From: an uncultured Clostridia bacterium
GTDB lineage: Bacteria > Bacillota > Clostridia > TANB77 > CAG-508
Direction: 5' to 3'
DNA: 64,000 nt
NCBI GenBank assembly: GCA_947649935.1
Contig: CANSTR010000003.1
Coordinates: forward strand, 1-64,000
Shown here: positions 40,823-52,062 of the stretch, one piece after another
Layout: the number at the start of each line of letters is the position of its first letter
Numbering within the stretch: the stretch's first letter is position 1
Translations under genes and position numbers: made by a program
Notes under the pieces: model-generated
What the model saw: the letters and a program-made list of their open reading frames with translations, nothing else
The model's database searches: none
What the model was told of the DNA's origin: nothing

Positions 40823-42587
40823 ATTCTCCCTCTTCTTCCAAAATCGTATTTTGCTTCATCTCAAGCATCTGCCTATACGCTTCGCTGTTTTCCATAAAAT
40901 AAGCATGGGTATTCATTTTCGCTTGGTTTTCATGAATAAAAATGACCCTACTACATGCTTTGACCACCTGAATATCATGCGAAATCATTAACACGCCTTT
41001 GTTCAGTGCCATCATATTTTCCAAAATATTCAATTTAGTTCGTGTATCTAACTTTGAAAGCGAATCATCCAAAATGATAAAGGCATGGTCTGACAAAATA
41101 TTGCGTGCAATCGCCACTCTTTGCTTTTGTCCGCCAGACAAATTTTCTCCGCCACTTTCCAAAACTGTATCTAGCTTGTCTTCAAATCGTTCAATATCTT
41201 GATACATATCCACTGCTTTCAAGGCTTCTAGCATTTCGCATTCTGACAATTCTGAATCCGTTATTCTTAAATTCTCGCGAATCGTATCATGAAACAAATA
41301 TGTATCTTGCAAAACCAAGCCAACATAATCGCGAATGCTTTTCGGACTGACGTCTTTTAAATTGTTTTCCCCAATCCAAATGTTGCCTTCGTATTCATAA
41401 AATCCAAGCAATGTTTTCGCCAAAATCGTTTTTCCGGCGCCATTATCGCCAATAATGGCAATATTTTCGCCTTGCTTGATTTCCAAACTCATGTTTTGCA
41501 AAATCGTATTTCCGCCTAATTTGACGCTCACATTTTCCAACACAATATTGCCTTGCAATTTTTTGTCTTCCTTGTTTTGCTCTTCTTCCTTAACTTCCAT
41601 CAAATGCGCCAATTTGCGATACGAAACCAAAAATTGGTTCAAATCTTTTAACTTATCCACTGTGTCATAAATATACTCGGAAATTTTATTGGCATAACTC
41701 AAAAGCACCGAAACCACCGCCAATGACATCTGCCCTTGCACGACTAAAATTCCACCAAACAGCAAGATAATCGGCTCTTTGAAATTACGGATGCTGTGTG
41801 TGCCAATTCCATAAACCACGCGATATTTGCCCAATTTTAATTCGGTTTTGCGATAGGCTTCGTTCACCTTTTTAAAATCTGCAATTTCGTTCCTTTTTAG
41901 ATTAAACGCTTTTTGCATTTTGGAATTTGTCACTGCATTTCTCGTTTTTTCAATGATTTGCTTATTCGCCTCCATCGTTTCTTCCACCAAATGGATAGAC
42001 GCTTTATAATACCAAATCGACAACAAGACAATGCAAAAACAAATCATAAAAACAAACACGCCACACGCTTGATTCAACTCAAAAATTTGCACCACCGAAA
42101 ATCCCACAATAAAAATCGTATCCAAAAACAAATTCAATTGCGAATTAAAAAAGTCCGCATAAATCAAAGCATCATTGTTCACCCTTTGAATCACGTCTGC
42201 ATGATTAATTTCACTAAAGGATGAATATTTCATTTTCGAAAGATGATTTAAAATCGTATATTTCACATTGCGATTGATTCTTAAATTAAATTTTGTACTG
42301 ATTTTACTGCGTATGTATTTTAAAATAAAAGCAATGGTGTTCAAAGCCACAAGTACCAATGCCAAAATCAGCAATTTTGAAATCGCGCTATCTTGATAAA
42401 ACAGGCACGTAATCCAAGTTGGGATAACGTTTTCCTGTTGCATCACAATGCCATCTAGCGCATATTGAATAAACATCGGTATATAGACATTTAATTTCGA
42501 AGTTATCATCGTCAAAACCAAAATCCACAAAATCTGCTTTGTTGTTCCCTTCAACGTTTCTCTCAAAAAACTGTATTTCTTCTTCAT
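40815..42587 (-). CDS. ABC exporter ATPase/permease
   Basis: GDNGAGKTILAK; LSGGQKQRVAIARNILSDHAFIILDDSLSKLD. Confidence 0.92.
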   Translation of the reverse strand: MKKKYSFLRETLKGTTKQILWILVLTMITSKLNVYIPMFIQYALDGIVMQQENVIPTWITCLFYQDSAISKLLILALVLVALNTIAFILKYIRSKISTKFNLRINRNVKYTILNHLSKMKYSSFSEINHADVIQRVNNDALIYADFFNSQLNLFLDTIFIVGFSVVQIFELNQACGVFVFMICFCIVLLSIWYYKASIHLVEETMEANKQIIEKTRNAVTNSKMQKAFNLKRNEIADFKKVNEAYRKTELKLGKYRVVYGIGTHSIRNFKEPIILLFGGILVVQGQMSLAVVSVLLSYANKISEYIYDTVDKLKDLNQFLVSYRKLAHLMEVKEEEQNKEDKKLQGNIVLENVSVKLGGNTILQNMSLEIKQGENIAIIGDNGAGKTILAKTLLGFYEYEGNIWIGENNLKDVSPKSIRDYVGLVLQDTYLFHDTIRENLRITDSELSECEMLEALKAVDMYQDIERFEDKLDTVLESGGENLSGGQKQRVAIARNILSDHAFIILDDSLSKLDTRTKLNILENMMALNKGVLMISHDIQVVKACSRVIFIHENQAKMNTHAYFMENSEAYRQMLEMKQNTILEEEGEYV

Positions 42588-43011
42588 TTTTTCCTCTCGT
42601 ATTTTGCTAATTTTTCCTTTTTTATTATACCGATAAATCAAAAAACATGCAACATAAAAAGACATAAAATAACAAAATATTATCTAAAATTTGTAGCATA
42701 ACGAAAAAACGCCCAACTCATTTTAAGGCGTTTTTAGCGACTTTTTTAATTTTTTAGACAAAAATGACTAAAAAGTCGTTTTTCGTGCATTAGACGAATT
42801 TTTAGGTATTTTTCCGGGCGTGTTTTTGGCAGACATCCAAAAACAGCGACGCATTTTAAGCGATTTTAAGGCATTTTAAAAAAGTAGGTAATGCAACCAT
42901 ACCCTAGATGGGGTAAAATCGTCAAAATAGCCTCTAAAATGTTTCTACGGCGATGTAGCATTTTTTAAGAAAAATAGCATCAAATTTGTTTTTGAATCTA
43001 TAAAAACTTTA

Positions 43012-43872
43012 TCAACAAGTAATTTCTGGCAACCAATTTTTAATTTTTTGCTTTGTTTGCTCATATCCTTGCTCATACAATTCATCCACTTTTTTCCAAT
43101 CCAGTAACCCCACATTATTGGTTTCGATTTCTAACAAATAATCCGTTCCATCCCATTCGTAACGCGCCAACTCATGGCATAAAATGCCAAACGATTTATC
43201 CAAAATTTGCACCACATTATCACAACATTTCTTTGGCGTTTTTTCGACAAAAACAATACTAACCACTTTATCGGCACCAATTCTCTTGGTTTCACGCCAC
43301 GGCAAATTCTCCGCCAAACCGCCGTCCACCAAAAGCGTATCTCGATATTCACACGGACAAAAAACACCTGGATAACTGCAACTCGCCTGCACAGCAGTTC
43401 CAATATCCACATTATTAATATATTTAATATTTTTCTCATTTCGAATCAACGGTCCAGAATGAAAAACATACAATTCCTCTGTATAAATATTGACGGTCGG
43501 AATAATCAATTTTCTAGGCACTTGATTGATATTTTGTATCCCTTTTGCCCTACACAATCGATGCGCAAAATCATAAATCGACTTTCCGCTATTCAACCCA
43601 GTCAATTTTACTTTTCCTGTTTCTAAAAAATGTTTGCTCACATTCCAAACATTGTTCCAATCCCAATAACCAATTTTTTTGGCGTATTTTTTGAACGCAA
43701 CATAAATTTCATCAGTCGAATAACCACAGGCATATAAAGTCGCAACAATGCTCCCAGACGACGTCCCCGAAATATATTCAAAATGAACACCAGCTTCCCT
43801 CAAAGCCTTAATCGCACCAATATGCGCCGCACCTTTGATGCCACCACCAGCCAAACACAAACCCAATTTCAT
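43012..43872 (-). CDS. Patatin-like phospholipase
   Basis: LCLAGGGIKGAAHIGAIKAL; GTSSGSI; DGG motif. Confidence 0.92.
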   Translation of the reverse strand: MKLGLCLAGGGIKGAAHIGAIKALREAGVHFEYISGTSSGSIVATLYACGYSTDEIYVAFKKYAKKIGYWDWNNVWNVSKHFLETGKVKLTGLNSGKSIYDFAHRLCRAKGIQNINQVPRKLIIPTVNIYTEELYVFHSGPLIRNEKNIKYINNVDIGTAVQASCSYPGVFCPCEYRDTLLVDGGLAENLPWRETKRIGADKVVSIVFVEKTPKKCCDNVVQILDKSFGILCHELARYEWDGTDYLLEIETNNVGLLDWKKVDELYEQGYEQTKQKIKNWLPEITC

Positions 43873-44024
43873 AAAAAAATCACCTAAAATATCATATTCT
43901 AGATGATTTTTTTTGCTACTAAATTTCAAATTCATTATCGTTAACTGCCTTAGCATGATGATAATACATATCACTTACCGAGAACATGGCATGTTCTAAG
44001 GACTTACTGTTTAACTATATTTTA

Positions 44025-44052
44025 TTATAGCATAAATTTTTACATTTGTCAA
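44025..44052 (-). promoter_or_regulatory. Consensus sigma-70 promoter for the patatin gene
   Basis: TTGACA-N16-TATAAT. Confidence 0.65.
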
Positions 44053-44076
44053 TAGGCTATTATCATTTTTTATACT

Positions 44077-44766
44077 TTATTTGGGTGGAAAGAAAAACAA
44101 AGGCAAAATATATTCCTTTTGACTTAATTCCTTCAGTTCCTTTTGATAGGCTCCTCTCGTCATTAAATTGGAATACATAATATTCGAAAAAACATCTGCT
44201 ATTTGAATCAATGGATTCTGTGCAGAATCATAGTATTTTACTTGAACAGAATCCACAAATTCTGCATTTAGCACCATTTCTTGATTCAAATAATCTTCTA
44301 AAGAATATTTAGAACCTGTTTTCACATTCCTTTCATCAATATGTAAAAATAATTTTGCATCTCGAATATATTTTCTCTGCACCGCATTGATCAAAAATAA
44401 CTTGAGCAAATAATTAAAGGTTCTTGCTTTATTCGAAATAAATTTTTCTTGCAATTGATGATTATCCAAAACAATATACGCTACTTTGAAACAATCCTTT
44501 TGACAAAAAAAATGCATAAATTCTAACTTCATTTTTCGATTAAAACAACTTCCCTTTATTTCTCGAAATTTGCCATTTTTATCAAACATCTTATTTTCTA
44601 AATCTAGTTTTTTTAAAGTTTCTAAATTTTTTCTTATAAAAATTTTATATGCTCTTCTCAATTGTTTTTCATGCCTTGACATCATAATGCCAATAACAAA
44701 AAATTGATTGAGTCCATTCTTCTTTGGATGTACACTTCCAGATTCATCCATATACATGTTCATCAT
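44077..44766 (-). CDS. DUF3800 domain protein
   Basis: MYMDESGSVHPKK...FFVIGIM...IQIADVFSNIMYS. Confidence 0.85.
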   Translation of the reverse strand: MMNMYMDESGSVHPKKNGLNQFFVIGIMMSRHEKQLRRAYKIFIRKNLETLKKLDLENKMFDKNGKFREIKGSCFNRKMKLEFMHFFCQKDCFKVAYIVLDNHQLQEKFISNKARTFNYLLKLFLINAVQRKYIRDAKLFLHIDERNVKTGSKYSLEDYLNQEMVLNAEFVDSVQVKYYDSAQNPLIQIADVFSNIMYSNLMTRGAYQKELKELSQKEYILPLFFFPPK

Positions 44767-44851
44767 ATTCTATAATTCCTTATTGCGGGATTTTTTCTGG
44801 CAGAAATTGCCACGAATAAATTATTTATATCACAGTTCTTTACATTTGTCA

Positions 44852-44892
44852 ATAAAAAATGGAGATGTTCTAAAAATACATCTCCAAAAATA
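44852..44892 (-). terminator. Terminator after purA
   Basis: ggagatgtatttttagaacatctccatttttt. Confidence 0.75.
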
Positions 44893-44898
44893 TCCTCT

Positions 44899-46180
<1,282 letters not shown>

Positions 46181-46225
46181 TTTTTTACTTTCCTTCCTAA
46201 TTAATTTATTCTGGGTAACAGTTTC

Positions 46226-46252
46226 AGGGCACGGTGCCCCGTGCCCCTACGG
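46226..46252. repeat. Dispersed hairpin AGGGCACGGTGCCCCGTGCCCCTACGG
   Basis: Inverted repeat directly abutting the purB stop codon. Confidence 0.85.
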
Positions 46253-47705
46253 TTATACATTTACATTTCCCATTTCTATGTTTAATAAATCCTTATATTT
46301 TTCCAACACAGGATTAACATGATTTTCAATAAAATCGGTTACTTGGTTGCTACTTCTACCGCACAAATGGTCTGGATTTAAGGCTGCCAAAATTTCCTCT
46401 TTTGTCATACCAAATGTTTCATCTTTCGCAATGCGATCCACCAAATCATTTGGCCTTCCAAATTCCTTGACTTCACGTCCTGCTTGCATCGAATACACAC
46501 GGATTTTTTCGTGCAATTCCTGTCTATCTCCGCCTTTCAAAACCGCATTCATCAAAATTTCCTCGGTTCCCATAAAAGGCAATTCTTGCATCATATTGGT
46601 TTTGATAACATTTTCATAAACCACAATTCCGCTAGCAATGTTCGCATACAAAATCAAAATAGCGTCCACTGCCAAAAAGGCTTCTGGAATGCAAATTCGC
46701 TTGTTGGCTGAGTCATCTAGCGTTCTTTCTAGCCACTGTGTACTTGCTGTCATGTTTGGGTCCATCGAAAGCGCGATAACATGTCTGCTTAACGAATTGA
46801 TACGCTCGCTCCTCATTGGATTTCGCTTATATGCCATGGCAGATGAACCAATCTGCCCACTTTCAAACGGCTCTTCCAACTCTTTTTCATGTTGCAACAA
46901 ACGCATGTCATTCGCAAATTTCGAGGCACTTTGTGCAATCTCAGCCAAAACGCTCAAAACTCTGCTATCCACTTTTCTCGTATACGTTTGTCCGTGACAC
47001 AGCAAAAACTTTGTCAAATCCCATTTTTTGTGCAATTTTGCTATCAATTTGTTTCACTTTTTCTTCGTCCTTAAACAACTTCATGAAACTTTCCTGCGTG
47101 CCAGTTGTGCCTTTGCAACCTAGCAATTTCATGTGGCTTTCCACAAATTCCAATTCTTCCAAATCTTCCAACAAATCTTGCAACCACAAAGTCGCTCTTT
47201 TTCCGACAGTCGTCAATTGCGCTGGTTGAAAATGCGTATAACCTAGGCAAGTTGTGGCTTTATATTTTTCCGCAAACTGCTTCAAATGATTGATGACGAC
47301 AACCAACTTATTTTTCACAAGTTTTAATGCTTGTGTCATCAAAATAATATCTGTGTTATCTGTGACATAACAAGAAGTTGCTCCCAAGTGAATGATTGGC
47401 TTGGCACTTGGGGCTTTCAAGCCAAATTCATAGACATGTGCCATGACATCATGCCTGCATTCTGCCTCACGTTTTGCAACGATTTCATAATCGATATCCT
47501 GCACATGCGCTTTCATTTCATTGATTTGCTCGTCTGTGATGTCAATGCCAAGTTCTTTCTCTGTTTGGCTAAGTGCCACCCACAATTTTCTCCAAGTCGA
47601 ATATTTGCTATCATCTGACCAAATATAGTTCATTTCTTTGCTTGGATATCTGCCAGCAAGTGGCGTAGAATAGATATTTTTTTCCATACAATTCTCCTTT
47701 TTCAA
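46253..47705 (-). CDS. purB: Adenylosuccinate lyase, requires +1 frameshift at CGG (46992-46994)
   Basis: KIAQKMGFDKVFAVS|CGG; +1 gives GQTYTRKVDSRVLSVLAEIAQSASKFANDMRLL...GSSAMAYKRNPMRSER. Confidence 0.93.
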
Positions 47706-47783
47706 AATCCATATCTATCATATAATTTTTCTTTTCATTAGTCAAGATTTATTGGGAAATTTTTATGAATAATATTCTGAAAC

Positions 47784-47813
47784 ACAAAAAAGGCTACTAT
47801 GTGAGTAGCAGCC
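47784..47813 (-). terminator. Terminator
   Basis: ggctgctactcacatagtagccttttttgtg. Confidence 0.7.
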
Positions 47814-47824
47814 CCAAACTCAAG

Positions 47825-48007
47825 TTATTTTTTTGTCATAGCTTGAACCACAATTATTTTGGAGTTGATACCATTCCCCCGTTCACTAGGGATTGGATTT
47901 TCATACAACTCCCAACCTTCTTCTAGCTTTTGGTTAACTCTTTTGTTCAACTCTTCAGCAGCTTTAAAAGAGTCAAATGACTCTGCTGTTACTAATTCAT
48001 ATCTCAT
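47825..48007 (-). CDS. Small DUF1737-like protein
   Basis: MRYELVTAESFDSFKAAEELNKRVNQKLEEGWELYENP...VVQAMTKK; own promoter (TTGACA-N17-TACAAT) and terminator; one in-frame CGG. Confidence 0.6.
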   Translation of the reverse strand: MRYELVTAESFDSFKAAEELNKRVNQKLEEGWELYENPIPSERGNGINSKIIVVQAMTKK

Positions 48008-48121
48008 GGCAAATTCCTCCTTTGCCTATTCCTCCAGTTGGAGGGTGCCCATGCGATAGTCTCACACCTACCACAAACTAACGTGTTCTTATTTAAATTG
48101 TACCATATTTTACATAATATG

Positions 48122-48163
48122 TCAAGTCCTGTTTTATTGATAACAAATAAAACAGGACTTTTT
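48122..48163. terminator. Bidirectional hairpin terminator
   Basis: aagtcctgttttattgataacaaataaaacaggactttttt. Confidence 0.7.
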
Positions 48164-48179
48164 TAAGATTTGCATTATG

Positions 48180-49454
48180 TCAATCCGCTTTCAAGGTAAT
48201 GTTTTCAAGTTTATCCAACATAACAGAACATTCCAATCTATTCTCCCAAGTGTCTTGGATCTCAATGGAAAATAGTTTTTGTAAAGTTTCAAGAACATAT
48301 ATTTCCAACAACAAAAGTTTATTCTTTTTTGGGTAAACAATACCAATGAGAAAAATCTCTAAATCTCTTGGGGAAATTATATCATAATCCCTATAAAATT
48401 TTACTTCATAGCAATCTCTAAAAATACACTCCAACACTGTACCTTCTACACGGTAAATATCCGTGTAAATCTGCCCTCTATCAAAATCATATTTTTCTGC
48501 AGTCATGAATATAGGAGTTAAAGGGTCATCGCAACGATAACCAGGATGATAAAACTCTACAGAATAAGTTTCATCCAATATCCTTTTTCCATCAAATGAA
48601 ACTAAGCCAACATTTGACCTATATCCCTCATTCGTAAAAAATGGTAAAGGCATTTGTATTGCATTTAATACCACTTGCTTAACACCCTGTATAGGTATAG
48701 TGCAATATTTATTAGATAAGTCTGCAGAATAAACACTTACTCCATCCGTTTCATCTGGAACTAATGTGCAACAGTAGGACTTTCCTTGAAAATCACTAAC
48801 ATACTCAAGTTTGCCCCTGACAACAGCTCTTTTAATAGCAACTTCAGTAAAAGAATTGAAATTAATGAGTTTATCCTTTATCTGAAGAACCAAATGATTC
48901 TTTAAGGTCCACCACTTATCAGCTTTTTCCATCATTTCCTGCATCTGCTCCAATTTTTCAGCATGCTTTTTTGTGTCAAAATATGACCAAAAGTTCTGGC
49001 ACCTGTAGTACCTAGGTTCGTCACTCTCATAGTGCCCAAATAAATAGTCTCCATAACACACTCCGTCTTCATCATAAACTTTACCATGGCAATACATCTC
49101 CATGCTATCTAAACCACTATAGGGTCCCGCATACGCTAAAAGATTAGGCTTTATACCAATTAAGTAAAGCTCCTGAAATTTGTTTTTAATCTGAATAACT
49201 GCAACCTCTTCAGCTTCTATGGTCACTATTTTTTTGTTATGAATACTATAGATTGTATGTTGTGTGATTCCATCTTTCGTAAAATTTTCCCTATCAAAGT
49301 AATAACAAGCCTGTAAACCAGGCACCAAATAATTCTTACCCTCACATAACTTATCCGTGGTTTCACTAATAAGTTTTCCTTCACTGTATACCTTCCCCGC
49401 TATTGTAACACTACTTACTTGAAACTCCTTGTTTTCCCGATTTTCTTGTAGCAT
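48180..49454 (-). CDS. Hypothetical protein
   Basis: 424 aa from MLQENRENKEF; SD ggaggg; one in-frame CGG at codon 6; own upstream promoter-like TTGACA-N16-TAAAAT. Confidence 0.6.
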   Translation of the reverse strand: MLQENRENKEFQVSSVTIAGKVYSEGKLISETTDKLCEGKNYLVPGLQACYYFDRENFTKDGITQHTIYSIHNKKIVTIEAEEVAVIQIKNKFQELYLIGIKPNLLAYAGPYSGLDSMEMYCHGKVYDEDGVCYGDYLFGHYESDEPRYYRCQNFWSYFDTKKHAEKLEQMQEMMEKADKWWTLKNHLVLQIKDKLINFNSFTEVAIKRAVVRGKLEYVSDFQGKSYCCTLVPDETDGVSVYSADLSNKYCTIPIQGVKQVVLNAIQMPLPFFTNEGYRSNVGLVSFDGKRILDETYSVEFYHPGYRCDDPLTPIFMTAEKYDFDRGQIYTDIYRVEGTVLECIFRDCYEVKFYRDYDIISPRDLEIFLIGIVYPKKNKLLLLEIYVLETLQKLFSIEIQDTWENRLECSVMLDKLENITLKAD

Positions 49455-49642
49455 AATACTATCCCTCCTTTTTTTAAACAAAAAAAACTTGTTTTGAGCT
49501 TCCTTTCTTTTATTAACAAGAAAGAAAAAAATATTATAGCATAGTTTACATTTTATCATATTTTTTAGAAATGTCAAGGATTTTCTGTTTAATTCCCTAA
49601 TTTTGATAATCCTGTTTTTTGACATTAAATTTAAGCAATAAA

Positions 49643-49678
49643 ACAAAAAACCACTATTGCTTTTCAAACAATAGTGAG
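49643..49678 (-). terminator. Terminator after lexA
   Basis: cactattgtttgaaaagcaatagtggttttttg. Confidence 0.75.
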
Positions 49679-49685
49679 TTTCTTT

Positions 49686-50339
49686 CTACATTTTTCTAAA
49701 CACTCCCGTCACTTTTCCTAAAATTTCGCAATTTGGCACAATAATTGGCTCCATCGTTGAATTTTCTGGTTGCAATCTGATGTGGTCTGTTTCTTTATAA
49801 AATGTTTTAACAGTCGCCTCATCTTCAATTAAAGCCACTACAATTTCCCCATTAATAGCACTTTTTTGTTTACGAACCAAAATATAATCCCCATCCAAAA
49901 TTCCAGCTTCAATCATACTTTCCCCTCTGACTACAAGCATAAAACTTTCGCTATTTCCCACGAAATCCAATGGAATTGGAAATGTATCCGTGATATTTTC
50001 CACTGCCAAAATTGGCGCTCCTGCCGTGATTTTTCCTACAATTGGAACATTTACCATTTCTCGGTCAGAATAAAAATCCTTCTGAACCTCTTCTTGTTTT
50101 TCCAAAGCTCCGCCTTTTAGCAATTTTAACGTTCTACCTTTTTGGCTCTCTTTTTTGATATAGCCTTTACGCTCCAAAGCCGCCAAATAGCCATGCACTG
50201 TGGCTGTTGATTTCAAGCCAACTGCTTGTCCAATTTCTCGAACTGATGGCGGATAACCATTTGCTTTGATTTGTTTTTCAATAAATTTAAGGATTGCTTT
50301 TTCTCTTTTATTAATACTATTCGGATCTTTTTTCTTCAT
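49686..50339 (-). CDS. lexA: LexA repressor
   Basis: YPPSVREIGQAVGLKSTATVHGYLAALERKGYI; VPIVGKITAGAPILA; S24 GESMIEAGILDGDYI. Confidence 0.94.
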   Translation of the reverse strand: MKKKDPNSINKREKAILKFIEKQIKANGYPPSVREIGQAVGLKSTATVHGYLAALERKGYIKKESQKGRTLKLLKGGALEKQEEVQKDFYSDREMVNVPIVGKITAGAPILAVENITDTFPIPLDFVGNSESFMLVVRGESMIEAGILDGDYILVRKQKSAINGEIVVALIEDEATVKTFYKETDHIRLQPENSTMEPIIVPNCEILGKVTGVFRKM

Positions 50340-50484
50340 ATTTATCACTCCTTTTTATAGAAAAATTTTGTTTGTGAGAACATCTTATCACAAAACATTT
50401 GATTTGTCAAACAAAAGTTTACTTTTTTTCAAAAAATTTTATCACAAATTTGTGCATCTTGCATAAACTAAAATAGGTGATTCT

Positions 50485-50670
50485 ATGAATTCTTGTAATA
50501 GTCCTTCTGGTTGTGAATTAGTTACTTTAGCCAATACACTTTCTTGCGCTCTTGCTAAAAATTTAAGTACAGATGATGTGAATCTTTTAGCTGGCTTTTT
50601 TTCTGCGGTTGGTGACAACTTAGCCATCATTGCCAGTGTTCGTTCTAAGTGTGAAGATAATGCAAAATGA
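50485..50670 (+). CDS. Small protein, DUF6774-like
   Basis: 61 aa ORF divergent from lexA; ELVTLANTLSCALAKNLSTDDVNLLAGFFSAVGDNLAII. Confidence 0.6.
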   Translation: MNSCNSPSGCELVTLANTLSCALAKNLSTDDVNLLAGFFSAVGDNLAIIASVRSKCEDNAK

Positions 50671-50688
50671 ACGATTCGTTCAAATCGT

Positions 50689-50976
50689 TCATTTTATGAT
50701 TTTATAAATCTCTAATAATTCCAACAGTTTTTCTTCGTCATTTTTTTCTGATAGCAAATATAAATTTCTAATATAAGTCAAAAGTTCATAATCTGCATCA
50801 AATTCTCGAATGGCCGTATCCAATATTTGAATAAAGTTTTCTTCTAAATCAATGTTTTTCTCTTTTCTCAAACGGTCCTTTAATTTGATTTCGATGTTTT
50901 GATAAATCCAGTCAATCGCTTGTTTATACTCTTTATTTTGAATAAAATTCGAAATTTTTTCTTTATCTTTCAACAT
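50689..50976 (-). CDS. Hypothetical protein
   Basis: 95 aa ORF overlapping the 3' end of the upstream gene. Confidence 0.5.
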   Translation of the reverse strand: MLKDKEKISNFIQNKEYKQAIDWIYQNIEIKLKDRLRKEKNIDLEENFIQILDTAIREFDADYELLTYIRNLYLLSEKNDEEKLLELLEIYKIIK

Positions 50977-51961
50977 TGTCCTCTTCTCCCCTCAACATGA
51001 TATCAGACAATTGTTTCAATTTTTCATTCGTACCAACTAGACTCTCAAGAGCTGCTAATTCTTCTTTCGATAAAATAAAATGCATGCCAATTCTTCCTCT
51101 TTGAGCAAATTTTGCAACTTCTGGATTTTGTTCTTCTGGCACCTGTATTTTTTCAAAAGTAGATGCATCTGTATGCATAACAACTGGTGCTATCGCATTT
51201 TTTTCTCTTGCAATCAGGCGAACAGTAGGTTCTCTTTTAATGGAAATATCATCTTTTACTTCTGGTACAAAGGTTAACAACACATTTGGTTTTTCAGCTT
51301 CTGAATGAAAGTGAATTAATTCTTTTAACATTTGTGCCTTTGTCGTAAACAACTCATTTTTCAAATAAAATCCTAAAAATAAATTAACGACTCTATCTTT
51401 AGAATTCGAGTTTTCAAAAGCACTTCTTTCTTGATGTAAAATATCATCAATCCAATTTGCAAAATCTTCACTCGCATTGCCTTCTCTATAATCTAACAAA
51501 TCCTCTAATCCGTACTTATACTTGGGATTCAAAAAATATTTAGTATAAATATGATTCATTTCATACTTTTTTCTTCCTCGTATGGTATCTTTCTCAACAT
51601 TATGTACCATTCTGTTTACCCAATAGCCGACCTTCAACGCCAAACTTTCTTCGGAGCAATTTTCTAAACTTTCTATCTCCTTTTTCAATATATTTTTTAC
51701 AACTTCGTCACTCATTTTCACTTTTTCGAAACCTTCATCTGATGATTCAATCCAAGTATCTGTAACATTTTTTTCAAAGGAATCCCTAATTTGGCAAATA
51801 TAATTCGAATGTAAAATTATATCATATAGCATTTCTAAATATTCACTCATTTCTTGCTTACTTAAATGTTTTTTGTGAAAAGTAGCCTTATTAAATTCTC
51901 TCATTTTTAAAATTTCATCTCTTGTAATGTTTTGATAGATTCTATTCTTAAATTGTTTCAT
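50963..51961 (-). CDS. Hypothetical protein
   Basis: 332 aa ORF in operon with 50689. Confidence 0.65.
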   Translation of the reverse strand: MKQFKNRIYQNITRDEILKMREFNKATFHKKHLSKQEMSEYLEMLYDIILHSNYICQIRDSFEKNVTDTWIESSDEGFEKVKMSDEVVKNILKKEIESLENCSEESLALKVGYWVNRMVHNVEKDTIRGRKKYEMNHIYTKYFLNPKYKYGLEDLLDYREGNASEDFANWIDDILHQERSAFENSNSKDRVVNLFLGFYLKNELFTTKAQMLKELIHFHSEAEKPNVLLTFVPEVKDDISIKREPTVRLIAREKNAIAPVVMHTDASTFEKIQVPEEQNPEVAKFAQRGRIGMHFILSKEELAALESLVGTNEKLKQLSDIMLRGEEDNVER

Positions 51962-52062
51962 GGCTAACTCCTTACTTTATTATCTCTATTTATTATATCA
52001 CATTTTTATAGAGTTGTAAAGTATAGTTGCCATAATTTTACAAATAGTTAACTTCTGTAAAT

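Noticed and set aside
43981-43997. LexA box
   Set aside because: GAAC and GTTC are separated by 7 nt rather than 4, so it does not match the Gram-positive SOS box.
50409-50420. AAACAAAAGTTT overlapping the lexA -35 region as a LexA box
   Set aside because: Only a weak match to GAACN4GTTC; plausible autoregulatory site but not supportable from sequence alone.
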